From positions 1 to 64,000 of the forward strand of contig CAMDAF010000007.1 of NCBI GenBank assembly GCA_945888525.1: a stretch of DNA of 64,000 bases. The letters are read 5' to 3'. Origin of the DNA: Chitinophaga pinensis. Lineage in GTDB: Bacteria > Bacteroidota > Bacteroidia > NS11-12g > UBA955. Position numbers and translations under genes: made by a program. Of this stretch, positions 8,342 to 17,458 are shown piece after piece. Position 1 is the stretch's first letter, and each line of letters starts with the position of its first letter. Under the pieces are notes generated by a model. That model saw only the letters and a program-made list of their open reading frames with translations. It did not search any database and was not told the origin of the DNA.

Positions 8342-9346
8342 TTATTTATTCTCGTTCATCATGCCAATAACATGGTCAACCATGTCGCCTGAACCAATGA
8401 ATACAGGTACTCTTTGGTGAAATGTTTCTGGTTGTATTTCCATAATTCTTTGGGATCCGCTGTGGGCTTTACCACCTGCTTGCTCTACTAAGAATGCCAT
8501 TGGATTGCATTCGTACAACAACCTTAATTTACCGTTCGGTGCTTTGGTGGTTCCTGGGTACATGTAAATCCCGCCCTTTAACAAGTTGCGGTGAAAATCT
8601 GCAATCAATGAACCAATATAACGCGCTGAATAAGGACGTTTTTCATCTTTGTTTTCGCCCTTGCAATAGTCTATGTATTTGATAACGCCTTCAGGAAATT
8701 CTTTTAAATTCCCTTCGTTTACTGAGAAGATGCTTCCCATACTCGGGGTTTTGATATCAGCATGCGACAGACAAAACTCTTGGATTGAATCGTCTAAAGT
8801 AAATCCGTTTACGCCACTGCCTGTTGTATACACAAACATGGTAGCTGTTCCGTAAATGATATAACCTGCTGCAACTTGGTTCACACCTTTTTGCAAGATA
8901 TCTTCATGGTCGACAGGCTTATCAGGCGACAAACGTTTGTATATCGAAAAGATAGAACCAATAGAAGCATTCACATCGATGTTAGATGAACCATCAAGTG
9001 GATCAATCGCCAAGATGTATTTTCCATCTTCAGCACCCGGACACCAATGTATGTGCTCATCCTCTTCAGACACCACGCAAACGCAGGCGCCACTTAAATC
9101 CATTAAGCGCATAAAGACGTCGTTACTAATTACATCCAATTTCTTTTGTTCTTCTCCTTGCACATTGGTTTCTCCAAAATTACCTAAAATATCAATTAAG
9201 CCAGCCTTGCGCACATCGCGGTTAATCATCTTTGCGGCCAATTGCAAATCACCAAAAATTTTAGACAAAGTACCTTTCACAAAAGGAAATTTATTTTGTT
9301 GATCAGAGATAAATTGGTTTAAGGTGATAAGTGTATTTTGATTCAT
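8342..9346 (-). CDS. fbp: Fructose-1,6-bisphosphatase class I
   Basis: A 334-residue gluconeogenic phosphatase that hydrolyses fructose-1,6-bisphosphate to fructose-6-phosphate with Mg2+. The metal-binding core AIDPLDGSSNIDVNASIGSIFSIY (about residue 118) contains the canonical DPLDGSSN motif, and SEEDEHI upstream supplies the acidic ligands. The later segments YSARYIGSLIADFHRNLLKGGIYMYPG and LRLLYECNPMAFLVEQAGG are the substrate-binding regions of class I enzymes. Full length for the family. It diverges from an aspartate kinase gene with only 38 bp between start codons, sharing a palindromic promoter, and ends in a strong terminator. Confidence 0.97.
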   Translation of the reverse strand: MNQNTLITLNQFISDQQNKFPFVKGTLSKIFGDLQLAAKMINRDVRKAGLIDILGNFGETNVQGEEQKKLDVISNDVFMRLMDLSGACVCVVSEEDEHIHWCPGAEDGKYILAIDPLDGSSNIDVNASIGSIFSIYKRLSPDKPVDHEDILQKGVNQVAAGYIIYGTATMFVYTTGSGVNGFTLDDSIQEFCLSHADIKTPSMGSIFSVNEGNLKEFPEGVIKYIDYCKGENKDEKRPYSARYIGSLIADFHRNLLKGGIYMYPGTTKAPNGKLRLLYECNPMAFLVEQAGGKAHSGSQRIMEIQPETFHQRVPVFIGSGDMVDHVIGMMNENK

Positions 9347-9367
9347 GGTCCTACTAAATTATTTTTG
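9337..9367 (+). promoter_or_regulatory. Promoter of the aspartate kinase gene
   Basis: TTTG at 9337-9340, exactly 19 bp, then TATTTTTG at 9360-9367: a full consensus match, 17 nt before the ATG at 9385. The -33 box lies inside the first codons of fbp on the other strand. Confidence 0.85.
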
Positions 9368-9375
9368 CAAAAATA
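9368..9375 (-). promoter_or_regulatory. -7 promoter element for fbp
   Basis: On the minus strand TATTTTTG, directly abutting the plus-strand -7 box so that 9358-9377 forms a perfect 20-bp palindrome. It is 21 nt from the fbp ATG. The corresponding -33 box is weak. Confidence 0.7.
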
Positions 9376-9384
9376 ATCAAAAGA

Positions 9385-10659
9385 ATGAAAGTCTTTAAAT
9401 TTGGAGGCGCATCTGTTAAAGATGCAGAAGCTGTGAGGAACGTAGGTCGCATCATTGCTAGGTTTTCTGGCGAAAAACTATTGGTAGTTATTTCGGCAAT
9501 GGGCAAGTCGACCAACAAATTAGAGGACTTAGTAGACGCTTTTTGGACGAATGATGATGCCAATAAGCGCAGCATAATCTCCGATTTGAAAGATTTTCAC
9601 TATAAAATTGCCAACGATTTAATCAGTGACCAAAAACACCATATCTATTCCGATTTGGAAGATTTGTTCATGGAATTGGAATGTTTGGTTGAAAAACGCT
9701 ACCCAAATGCGGCATACGACGAGATTTATGATGGGATCATCTGTTACGGTGAATTGCTGTCCACTAAAATTGTAAGCGATTTTCTGTTAAGCATTGACAA
9801 CAAAAACAAATGGGTAGATGCCCGTAATTTTATTCAAACCGACAACAACTTTAGAGAAGGCCATGTCAAATGGACCGAAACTGAGGAGACTATCAAACGT
9901 ATTTTAAAACCATACATAGACCGCAATATTGTTATTACCCAAGGTTTTATTGGCAGCGATGAAAACAACAATACCACAACGCTTGGTCGCGAGGGCTCGG
10001 ATTACACTGCTGCTATCTTCGCCTATTGCCTAGACGCCAAAGACGTTACCATTTGGAAAGATGTTGCAGGTGTTATGAATGCCGACCCTAAAAAGTTTGA
10101 CAATGCGGTTAAACTCGATGCCATCAATTACAACCAAGCCATTGAATTGGCTTATTATGGCGCTTCAGTTATTCACCCCAAAACCATACAACCGCTTAAA
10201 AGCAAAAACATTCAATTGTTTGTTAACTCGTTTATCAATATCGACGACAAAGGCACTGTTGTTAATAACGACTCGCCTTCACTTTCAAATGAGTGTTATA
10301 TTGTAAAAGACCAGCAGACACTTTTGTCCATTTCAACCAAGAACTATTCATTTATTGCTGAGGACAATTTGAGCCGCATATTCGAACATTTTGCAAAGCA
10401 TAAGGTGCGTATCAATGTGATGCAAAATTCTGCCATTAGTTTTTCGGCCTGCTGCGACACAAGAGATTCTAAGATTGATGAATTATGCGCTGAATTGAGC
10501 AATGAATACAATGTAGAGCAAGAATCTAACTGCACGCTGCTAACCGTTTACAATGCAAAAAACGAAATCGAAATGCCTGCACAATTTACAGGGCAAACCG
10601 CTTTGTTAAAACAAGTCTTAGGCGCTGCCACCCAAGTGGTACTAAAAGCTAAGGCTTAA
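9385..10659 (+). CDS. Aspartate kinase (monofunctional)
   Basis: A 424-residue aspartokinase, catalysing the first step from aspartate to the lysine, threonine and methionine families. The N-terminus MKVFKFGGASVKDAEAVRNV contains the KFGG(T/A)S nucleotide-binding signature; TTLGREGSDYTAAIFAYCLDA (about 198) is the aspartate-binding region. A C-terminal regulatory part with ACT-like segments (TLLSISTKNYSFIAEDNLSRIFEHFAKHKVRINVMQNS) suggests allosteric control. No homoserine dehydrogenase domain follows, unlike ThrA. It converges with aroQ, overlapping its end by 11 bp. Bacteroidota carry several aspartokinases, so I do not assign a lysC/thrA/metL symbol. Confidence 0.93.
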   Translation: MKVFKFGGASVKDAEAVRNVGRIIARFSGEKLLVVISAMGKSTNKLEDLVDAFWTNDDANKRSIISDLKDFHYKIANDLISDQKHHIYSDLEDLFMELECLVEKRYPNAAYDEIYDGIICYGELLSTKIVSDFLLSIDNKNKWVDARNFIQTDNNFREGHVKWTETEETIKRILKPYIDRNIVITQGFIGSDENNNTTTLGREGSDYTAAIFAYCLDAKDVTIWKDVAGVMNADPKKFDNAVKLDAINYNQAIELAYYGASVIHPKTIQPLKSKNIQLFVNSFINIDDKGTVVNNDSPSLSNECYIVKDQQTLLSISTKNYSFIAEDNLSRIFEHFAKHKVRINVMQNSAISFSACCDTRDSKIDELCAELSNEYNVEQESNCTLLTVYNAKNEIEMPAQFTGQTALLKQVLGAATQVVLKAKA

Positions 10660-11077
10660 TTAAATCTATTAGACATTCTAAGGCCATTGGGTACCCATCG
10701 ACACCCAATCCAACGATGCTGCCCTTGCAAGCTGCTCCAACAAAATCGCTGTGTCTAAAATCTTCACGTTGGTATATATTGCTAATATGTATGCAAATGC
10801 TAGGAATATTGATGGAGCGAATGGCATCAGCCAAGGCTATCGAGGTATGCGAAAATGCCCCAGGATTGATTAATAGTCCTTGAAATTCATTGCGTGCTGC
10901 ATGAACTTTTTCTATCAATTCATGCTCATTGTTGGATTGAAAATACTGCAAATCAATTTGCGGAAACTCCGAGTTTAAACGGTTTATAATATCCTGAGAA
11001 CTGCAGCTTCCGTAAACAGATTCTTGTCTTTCTCCAAGCAAGTTAAGATTCGGTCCGTGTAAGAGCAAAACCTTCAT
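10649..11077 (-). CDS. aroQ: 3-dehydroquinate dehydratase, type II
   Basis: A 142-residue shikimate-pathway enzyme converting 3-dehydroquinate to 3-dehydroshikimate. The N-terminal LLLHGPNLNLLGERQESVYG is the type II signature, with the catalytic Tyr in the flexible loop (VYGSCS). INPGAFSHTSIALADAI (about residue 74) and ICIHISNIYQREDFRHSDFVGAACKGSIVGLG hold the active-site Asn, His and Arg. Normal length for a dodecameric type II enzyme. Its ATG overlaps the stop of the upstream CNNM/CBS gene (TAATG), so the two are translationally coupled. Confidence 0.96.
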   Translation of the reverse strand: MKVLLLHGPNLNLLGERQESVYGSCSSQDIINRLNSEFPQIDLQYFQSNNEHELIEKVHAARNEFQGLLINPGAFSHTSIALADAIRSINIPSICIHISNIYQREDFRHSDFVGAACKGSIVGLGVDGYPMALECLIDLIKP

Positions 11078-12393
11078 TAGGATTCACGAGTTGGATTTAA
11101 AATTTTAATTTCCACTTCCTCAATCCTAGCATTTTTAACTTGCTTTATAGTGATTTCAAAAGACTCATTGAGAATAACCTCATTTTCTTCTGGTATGCTT
11201 TCGCATATGCTGATAATATAACCACCCAAGGTTTCGTAACCATCCTCAGGCATATCAAAATGGTAGTTTTCGTTCAGGTAATCTATTGGATGACGGCCGC
11301 TAAGAAGATAATGGTGATCGCCCAATTTGGTTTCCTTCAATTCCTCGGTGTCATATTCATCTTCAATTTCACCAAAAATCTCTTCAATAATATCTTCAAT
11401 GGTAATAATACCAGCAGTTCCGCCAAATTCATCGACCACAACGGCCATACTTTTGCGTTTGAGCGTCATCTCTTTCAATTGATCGTGTAAACTACGGCTT
11501 TCGTTGGTAATCAGAATAGGCATCGTTGCTTCCAAAATGGTTTTAGGTTTTTTGAACATGTAAACCTGATGCGCATACCCTGTGATGTTGTCAATATTCT
11601 CCCGGTAAACCGGAATCTTTGAATGCCTAGAATCCAAAAATGTTTTGTACAATTCTTCAATGGTCTCGCTTTCGTCAACTGCAATTAATTCGGTACGAGG
11701 AACCATACAATCACGCACCTTTAAGTTGCCAAAATCTAAAGCATTTTTAAACATTTCCGTACTTAAATTTGATTCATCACTCAATTCAATTTGCCCTGTT
11801 TGGGAAATCAAATGGTCGAGGTCGGTTCTGCTAAAGACGGGTTGAGAAGACACATATTTTTCACCGGTCATAAGCTTCAAAATCCCCTTTGAAATGAGGG
11901 TAATAAAAGAAACGATTGGCCACAATAAAAAATAGGAAATATGGAAAGGAAGAATCAAGGTATTAAGAACAAAATCGGGGTTGATTCTGAACAAGGCTTT
12001 TGGTAAAAACTCTGCGGTAATCAAAACCACCAAAGTCGAAACAATGGTTATTACCACCAAGCGCCAGAATCCATCGTGAATGACCATCAAGGCTTGAAGG
12101 CTATTGGGATCCATGGCTTTTAGCAAAAGCCCACTCGGATTAAGAAAACGTTCAAGGATGGCGCCACTTTGAATACCATAAATAACCAAAGAGATGTTAT
12201 TTCCAATCAGGGTGGTACTGATAAAGCGGGAAGGGTCTTTGAGATACCAAGCCAAAATGCGGGCATTCCAAACACCCTGTTTGTTTTGCAGTTCAATCCG
12301 CAATTTATTGGAAGAAATAAAGGCGATTTCAATGCCCGAAAAGAAGGCCGAGCAAATAAGGGTGATGAGAATGACCAGGAGACCTGAATCCAT
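11077..12393 (-). CDS. CNNM transmembrane / CBS-pair / CorC-type protein (hemolysin family)
   Basis: A 438-residue protein with the three-part CNNM/CorC arrangement: an N-terminal membrane domain of about three or four helices (1-190), a CBS-domain pair (about 205-330, MVPRTELIAVDESETIEEL, then KSMAVVVDEFGGTAGIITIEDIIEEIFGEIEDE) and a C-terminal CorC_HlyC transporter-associated domain (LLSGRHPIDYLNENY...EDGYETLGGYIISICESIPEEN). Family members move Mg2+ or Co2+, or regulate that movement. GldE of gliding flavobacteria has the same layout, but without a gldD neighbour I do not use that name. Followed by aroQ with a 1-nt overlap. A TATCTTTG -7 box lies 22 nt upstream. Confidence 0.88.
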   Translation of the reverse strand: MDSGLLVILITLICSAFFSGIEIAFISSNKLRIELQNKQGVWNARILAWYLKDPSRFISTTLIGNNISLVIYGIQSGAILERFLNPSGLLLKAMDPNSLQALMVIHDGFWRLVVITIVSTLVVLITAEFLPKALFRINPDFVLNTLILPFHISYFLLWPIVSFITLISKGILKLMTGEKYVSSQPVFSRTDLDHLISQTGQIELSDESNLSTEMFKNALDFGNLKVRDCMVPRTELIAVDESETIEELYKTFLDSRHSKIPVYRENIDNITGYAHQVYMFKKPKTILEATMPILITNESRSLHDQLKEMTLKRKSMAVVVDEFGGTAGIITIEDIIEEIFGEIEDEYDTEELKETKLGDHHYLLSGRHPIDYLNENYHFDMPEDGYETLGGYIISICESIPEENEVILNESFEITIKQVKNARIEEVEIKILNPTRES

Positions 12394-12415
12394 TAAATTA
12401 ATAGTTTAAAAAATG

Positions 12416-12423
12416 CAAAGATA
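12416..12423 (-). promoter_or_regulatory. -7 promoter element for the CNNM/CBS gene
   Basis: Minus-strand TATCTTTG (TAnnTTTG), 22 nt before the ATG at 12393. No good -33 TTTG at 17-19 bp. Confidence 0.5.
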
Positions 12424-12620
12424 AATGAAAAAACGCTGATTTGGTGAAATACTGTCCCAACATTGGCCGTCTTAATGCCAAATTCTTGCCAATCTGCGTA
12501 ATTTAAGTATGATTTAATAATTTGATTATCAAAGATTAAGCATCAAAGTAGAAAAAATATTTTCAATTTTTCCTCTTTTTAGTACAATTTGGTTTAAATT
12601 AGCGAATTAATTCACGCTTT

Positions 12621-15600
12621 ATGAAAAGTACCTTCAACCGATATTTAGGGTTATTCATCCTTCTAATTTGTCCTTTTGTCGCACAATCGCAAGAATTGTC
12701 GACCTTAGGTAAAACCTTTTGGATGACCTTTATGGAATCAATCGGAACCCCCAATAATGCACCTCAATTGAAAATTGTAATTAGTTGCAACAAAGCGACA
12801 ACTGGCACTGTTAAAAACTTCATAACAGGCGTAACTATGCCATTCTCCATTGGTGTAGGTGGAGGTGTAGATACGGTATTGGTTTCAACGGCAGCAGGGT
12901 ACACCACTGGTTCAGAAACTGCATCCGACAGAAGCAAAGGTTTAATCATTTCAGCAAAAGACACAGTAAGTGTTGCGGCTCAAAACACCAAAACAGCATC
13001 GTGTGATGCCGCATTAATATATCCAATAGAGGCATTGGGCGTCGATTACCGTGTGGTTTCATTTCCTGGAGATGTGTACTCTGGAGGTGGAACAAATTCA
13101 ACTTACAGATCTACGTTTGCTATTGTTGCAACCGAAAACAGCACCACCATCGATATCACCCCTACATGTGCCACTGTAGGAGGTAAAGCCGCAAATACAA
13201 CTTTTACTATAACTCTACAAAAAGGTGAAACATATCAAGTCATCGCGTCTTCAAAACTTTTAGATTTATCGGGAACATTGGTGCAAGCCAGAGATTGTAA
13301 AAAAATTGCCGTGTTTGGAGGTTCTAGTAGGAGTGTTATAGTGCATCCAAGTTGTACCGCAGGCATAAACTCTGCAGACCATTTGTACGAGCAAATGATG
13401 CCAATGAATCTATGGGGTAAGAAGTTTGCATTTATTCCAACCACTTGGAAGCCTAATACCTTGAGAAAAGTCGAAATGATTAAGTTTGTTACTTCTCAGA
13501 ACAACACCCGTGTAACATTCAATGGCAGAAATAAAATTATGTCTACCGCTGGAATGACCGATACTTTCTTTTTGGTTACAACAGGCAACAACATCAAAGA
13601 TGCTGTTGTTACAGCAAACAAACCAATCGCACTTTGCCAATTGGGTTTGTCACAACGTTGCGATGGCGGAAGTTCTGATACTGATCCGATGTTGATGTGG
13701 CTTTCACCACTGGAACAAACCTTGAAAAATTTAAATTTTTCCTGCGAAAATGCAGACAAAATTGATAAATTTTTTATCAATGTGGTTGTTAAAACAGCAT
13801 ACAGAAACCAGCTAAAAATTGATGGGGCATCACCAACGGCTACATGGCAATTATTAACTAAAGACACTAGTTATTCCTATATTCAGCAATCAGGCCTAGC
13901 ACTTGGCAACCACAACATGTCGCACCCTCTGGGTTTCTTTGCGATTTTATATGCTTATGGTGATTATGGATCATATGGTTACAGTGTTGGTTCTTCTATT
14001 AAACCTTTAAGCTTTTACAGTTTTGTTAATGGAAAAAGTAGTGCCGACTTTGAATCGGATAGTTTATTCTATACCGTTTGTGAAGATGCTAACGTTCCTT
14101 TTGATGGGGGTGGATCAAGTCTAACAGGTGTGACATGGAAATGGCTATGCAGAGATGCTTCAGGTGCCATGATGCAAAACTTCCCTAAAACCGTTAAAAG
14201 CTTTACTTACCTATTTAAAGACACTGGTAGATATAAAGTCAACATGATCGCCCAAAGACCAACCAATGGCGTTTGTAACGGCTTGACTTCAATTGACGAT
14301 ACCGTCTCATATGAGGTAAGGGTATACAAGCGGCCAGACATCAAACTCATGCAAGACACCACCATTTGTTTTGGTAATAGTTTTAAAATAAGTTCAAAGA
14401 CTGATGGTGATACCACTTACACCTACACACCATCCACTTGGTTGAGTTGCACAAAATGTTTTAGCCCTACCAGTAAACCTTTGAAAGATACGGCCTATTA
14501 TGTAACTGCAACCCGATTTGGTTGCGCGCCAAGCCGAGACACCATGAGGGTATTTGTAAGAGATAGTTTCTTTATGACCACCAGCAACGATACCACCATT
14601 TGCAGAGGCACTTCAACAACCATGAGTGCTACAGTTTGGGGAGGTTTGTCAAGTAATTTAATAGTGAATTGGGACAATGGCCTAGGTGCCGGATTATCGC
14701 ACACAGTTGCGCCGACGGTTACAACTACATACCGAGCTATTGTTACAGATGGTTGCAGCAAGGATGCCAATGGAAATGAATACGCCGATACAGCTTATAT
14801 TGTGATCACGGTGCGTGATAGCCTGAAAATTACAATGCCTAAGGATACATTAGTATGTGAGGGCAATGATGTTACTTTAACGGTCTCAGTAACAGGTGGA
14901 GTGGTAGCGAATCAGATAGTAAATTGGGACAATGGCTTAGGTTCTGGCTTAAGTAAAACAGTTACCTTGGGCAGCAGCGATATTATATACAAAGCCGTAT
15001 TAAGCGATGGTTGCACCAATCCTAACGACAGTGGTTACGTTACTGTAAAAGTTAGACCAGGCATGAAAATCGATACCATCATGTACAACAATCCTGTTTG
15101 CAAAAATCAAACCTTTAACATCAGCGCACGCGCAAGTGGCGGCGATTCTACTGGTTATATTTTCAAACTATACAACACCAGCACCAGTGGATTTGTACTT
15201 ATTGATTCTTCAAAAGGCAAAACCTACCCTTCATTCAATTTAAGCATCCCAGACGATCAAACCTTTTCATTGCGTTTGAACCAAGTGTGTAATGCACAGC
15301 AAACCAGTAAAAAGATTGCAATAAAAATCAAAACCGGATTAAATATAACAAACCCTACCCCTATTGATACAATTTGTACCAACCGCAGCTTTAATTTAAA
15401 AATAAATGGCACAAGTGCTGATAATTTGCCAATTAAATTTGTCTTAAAACGCAAAGTTGGAGCCAATTGGGTAGCAGTTGATTCAACGGTTAATGCAAGC
15501 CAAGCAAGCTTCAACATCAATCCGCCTTCATCTCCAAGTGATTACCTAATTATTGGAAACGACAACTGCAGCCGCAACGATTCAACAACATTTAAAATTT

Positions 15601-16667
15601 ACATTCGTACGCCAGTTACCATTGGCGCCTTGGTGGGCGATGAACTTTGCAGAAATGAAGCCATTACATTAAGCGCTTCGCCTGCTGGTGGACGCGTGCA
15701 ATCATATACTTACCGCTGGTACGATGTATTAAGCAATGCAACTTTAGGCAAACAAAAATCGATTACTTACACCCCAAGCCAATCTATGGACATTGGTGTG
15801 GTTTTGAGCGATGGTTGTTCTGATTCTGTAAAAACCACCACACGTCTTTGGGTTGCGCCTCAAGTGACCGATAGTTTATTGGCCACTAAAATTGATGGTT
15901 GCGAACCTTTATCAACTTTGTTCTTCTACCCTAAGACAGCAGCACAAGCCCCACTTAATCCTAGCTTCACTTGGAAATGGTATTTTGACAACATCAACTC
16001 TGTTAACACACCTTCAACAGGCGGTGCAACCCATGCTGATATTCCGAAAAGCTACAACACCGCTGGCATTTACAATACACGTGTGAGCATGGTATTGGGC
16101 AATGGCAAGGTTTGTTTTTCTAAAGCACAAACTGTTCAAGCATACGTGCAAGCCTCTGCTGATTTCTCATACCTTCCAAGACAAATTGACATCGTTGAAC
16201 CTGAGGTAAGCTTTACAGACTTATCGACTGGAGCGGATGGTTATGTATGGAAATTTGGTGACGGCGGAACCGATGGCGTTCAAAATCCTAAACATAGCTA
16301 TAGCGACACAGGTTTATTCTTGGTTACAATGATAGCAACAACAAGATATGGCTGTAACGACACCACCTATCAAAAACTTCGTGTTTTGGATATTTATAGA
16401 ATCTTTATACCAAATGCATTCAGTCCAAACAAAGATGAATTCAATACCTTTTGGGAACCTAAATTCACCTCCATATTAACTCTGGAACTAAATATCTTTA
16501 ACCGCTGGGGAGAAAGAATTTACAACAGTGCTGATAACACCGGCCGTTGGGATGGAACCTATAATGGCGTTGAATGCCAAGAAGGCGTATACTATTACAA
16601 CATCAAGGTGAGAGACAACCGCAAAAAATGGCACTACTATAGCGGCATGATTTCATTGCTTAGATAA
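12621..16667 (+). CDS. Large T9SS type B cargo protein: IgGFc-binding-like N-terminus, Ig/PKD-like repeats, CHU_C tail
   Basis: A 1348-residue surface or secreted protein. A signal peptide (residues 1-28) precedes a region, about 30-420, resembling the N-terminal IgGFc-binding domain (KTFWMTFMES..., DYRVVSFPGD..., TFAIVATENSTTIDITP). There follow many Ig/PKD-like modules. Two adjacent ~80-residue modules (about 650-815) are near duplicates, sharing VNWDNGLG and DTT/LVC motifs. A clear PKD domain (VSFTDLSTGADGYVWKFGDGGTDGVQNPKHSY) precedes the C-terminal CHU_C/type B sorting domain (IFIPNAFSPNKDEFNTFW...FNRWGERIY...WDGTYNG...GVYYYNI). That domain directs export by the type IX system and attachment to the surface. 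Adhesin or gliding-associated roles are inference. It stands alone, ending at a bidirectional terminator. Confidence 0.9.
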   Translation: MKSTFNRYLGLFILLICPFVAQSQELSTLGKTFWMTFMESIGTPNNAPQLKIVISCNKATTGTVKNFITGVTMPFSIGVGGGVDTVLVSTAAGYTTGSETASDRSKGLIISAKDTVSVAAQNTKTASCDAALIYPIEALGVDYRVVSFPGDVYSGGGTNSTYRSTFAIVATENSTTIDITPTCATVGGKAANTTFTITLQKGETYQVIASSKLLDLSGTLVQARDCKKIAVFGGSSRSVIVHPSCTAGINSADHLYEQMMPMNLWGKKFAFIPTTWKPNTLRKVEMIKFVTSQNNTRVTFNGRNKIMSTAGMTDTFFLVTTGNNIKDAVVTANKPIALCQLGLSQRCDGGSSDTDPMLMWLSPLEQTLKNLNFSCENADKIDKFFINVVVKTAYRNQLKIDGASPTATWQLLTKDTSYSYIQQSGLALGNHNMSHPLGFFAILYAYGDYGSYGYSVGSSIKPLSFYSFVNGKSSADFESDSLFYTVCEDANVPFDGGGSSLTGVTWKWLCRDASGAMMQNFPKTVKSFTYLFKDTGRYKVNMIAQRPTNGVCNGLTSIDDTVSYEVRVYKRPDIKLMQDTTICFGNSFKISSKTDGDTTYTYTPSTWLSCTKCFSPTSKPLKDTAYYVTATRFGCAPSRDTMRVFVRDSFFMTTSNDTTICRGTSTTMSATVWGGLSSNLIVNWDNGLGAGLSHTVAPTVTTTYRAIVTDGCSKDANGNEYADTAYIVITVRDSLKITMPKDTLVCEGNDVTLTVSVTGGVVANQIVNWDNGLGSGLSKTVTLGSSDIIYKAVLSDGCTNPNDSGYVTVKVRPGMKIDTIMYNNPVCKNQTFNISARASGGDSTGYIFKLYNTSTSGFVLIDSSKGKTYPSFNLSIPDDQTFSLRLNQVCNAQQTSKKIAIKIKTGLNITNPTPIDTICTNRSFNLKINGTSADNLPIKFVLKRKVGANWVAVDSTVNASQASFNINPPSSPSDYLIIGNDNCSRNDSTTFKIYIRTPVTIGALVGDELCRNEAITLSASPAGGRVQSYTYRWYDVLSNATLGKQKSITYTPSQSMDIGVVLSDGCSDSVKTTTRLWVAPQVTDSLLATKIDGCEPLSTLFFYPKTAAQAPLNPSFTWKWYFDNINSVNTPSTGGATHADIPKSYNTAGIYNTRVSMVLGNGKVCFSKAQTVQAYVQASADFSYLPRQIDIVEPEVSFTDLSTGADGYVWKFGDGGTDGVQNPKHSYSDTGLFLVTMIATTRYGCNDTTYQKLRVLDIYRIFIPNAFSPNKDEFNTFWEPKFTSILTLELNIFNRWGERIYNSADNTGRWDGTYNGVECQEGVYYYNIKVRDNRKKWHYYSGMISLLR

Positions 16668-16688
16668 GACTTAATGCACTAAGTGCAT

Positions 16689-16721
16689 AAAAAAAGTCCT
16701 AGTTAACACTAGGACTTTTTT
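16689..16721. terminator. Bidirectional terminator between the T9SS cargo gene and the LytTR regulator
   Basis: 12-bp stem AAAAAGTCCTAG/CTAGGACTTTTT with a 6-nt loop and T-runs on both strands, between converging genes. A 7-bp inverted repeat (ATGCACT-A-AGTGCAT, 16674-16688) sits directly before it. Confidence 0.9.
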
Positions 16722-16738
16722 ATTGGTATCAATTTTAA

Positions 16739-17458
16739 TTATTTAATCTGCATTCTTTGTGCAAATGCATCTTTATAGTTCTTGCCCAAAGGAATATTTT
16801 TATTGCCAACTTTAACCTCGTGAGCGCCAATAGCTAAAACTTTACTGGTCGCCACGATATAACTTCTATGAACGCGGGCAAACTTATTTGCAGGTAGGCT
16901 TTGCTCCATATTCTTCATGGTTTGCAAAGTCACTATGCGTTTTTCTTCTGAAGTATAAATTTTAACGTAATCAGCGAAAGCTTCAACATACCAAATCTCA
17001 TCATAATTAATTTTAATCATTTTCGAATCGGCTTTTACAAACATGAAACCATCGTTCATCTCTGCCTGGGGTTGTTCTGTTTTATTTTTAATTGAAAAAT
17101 ACTCTTCAGCGCGGTCAACAGAACGCTTAAATCGGTCGAATGAAACAGGCTTCAATAAATAGTCCAAAGCGTCTAGAGTAAATGCATCAACAGCATACTC
17201 GGCGTAAGCAGTTGTAAAGACCACAAGTATACCGCTGTTTTGAAGTGATTTCATAAAATCAATTCCACTGATTTCCGGCATGTGAATGTCACAGAATATT
17301 AAATCTGGTTTTTCGTTTTGGATGGCCTCAGAAGCCTCAATAGCGTTTGAACATTTAGCGATTAGTTTTAAGTTATCGCATTTTTTAATGTGTGCTTCCA
17401 TTACCTCTAGCGCCAATGGCTCATCGTCGATAGCCATACATTTTAGAATTTTGCTCAT
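16739..17458 (-). CDS. LytTR-family response regulator
   Basis: A 239-residue regulator with a receiver domain (about 1-120; phospho-acceptor Asp in IFCDIHMPEISG, switch Thr in VVFTTAYAEYAVDAF, Lys in DYLLKPVSFDRF) and a C-terminal LytTR DNA-binding domain (about 140-239; DEIWYVEAFADYVKIYT, ANKFARVHRSYIV, IPLGKNYKDAF). LytTR proteins usually bind paired direct repeats in promoters, though no target is recognisable here. It overlaps the upstream histidine kinase by 4 bp, so the two form a cognate pair. The pair is probably driven from further upstream, together with the small membrane ORF and the LTA-synthase-like gene. Confidence 0.94.
   Translation of the reverse strand: MSKILKCMAIDDEPLALEVMEAHIKKCDNLKLIAKCSNAIEASEAIQNEKPDLIFCDIHMPEISGIDFMKSLQNSGILVVFTTAYAEYAVDAFTLDALDYLLKPVSFDRFKRSVDRAEEYFSIKNKTEQPQAEMNDGFMFVKADSKMIKINYDEIWYVEAFADYVKIYTSEEKRIVTLQTMKNMEQSLPANKFARVHRSYIVATSKVLAIGAHEVKVGNKNIPLGKNYKDAFAQRMQIK

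Noticed and set aside
11077..12393. Assignment of the CNNM/CBS protein as gliding protein GldE
   Set aside because: Domain layout fits, but no gldD or other gliding genes are adjacent, and many paralogues share this architecture.
12521..12533. TTTGATTATCAAA palindrome upstream of the large T9SS gene as an FNR site
   Set aside because: FNR sites need TTGAT-N4-ATCAA; here the spacer is one base, so the match is most likely accidental in AT-rich DNA.
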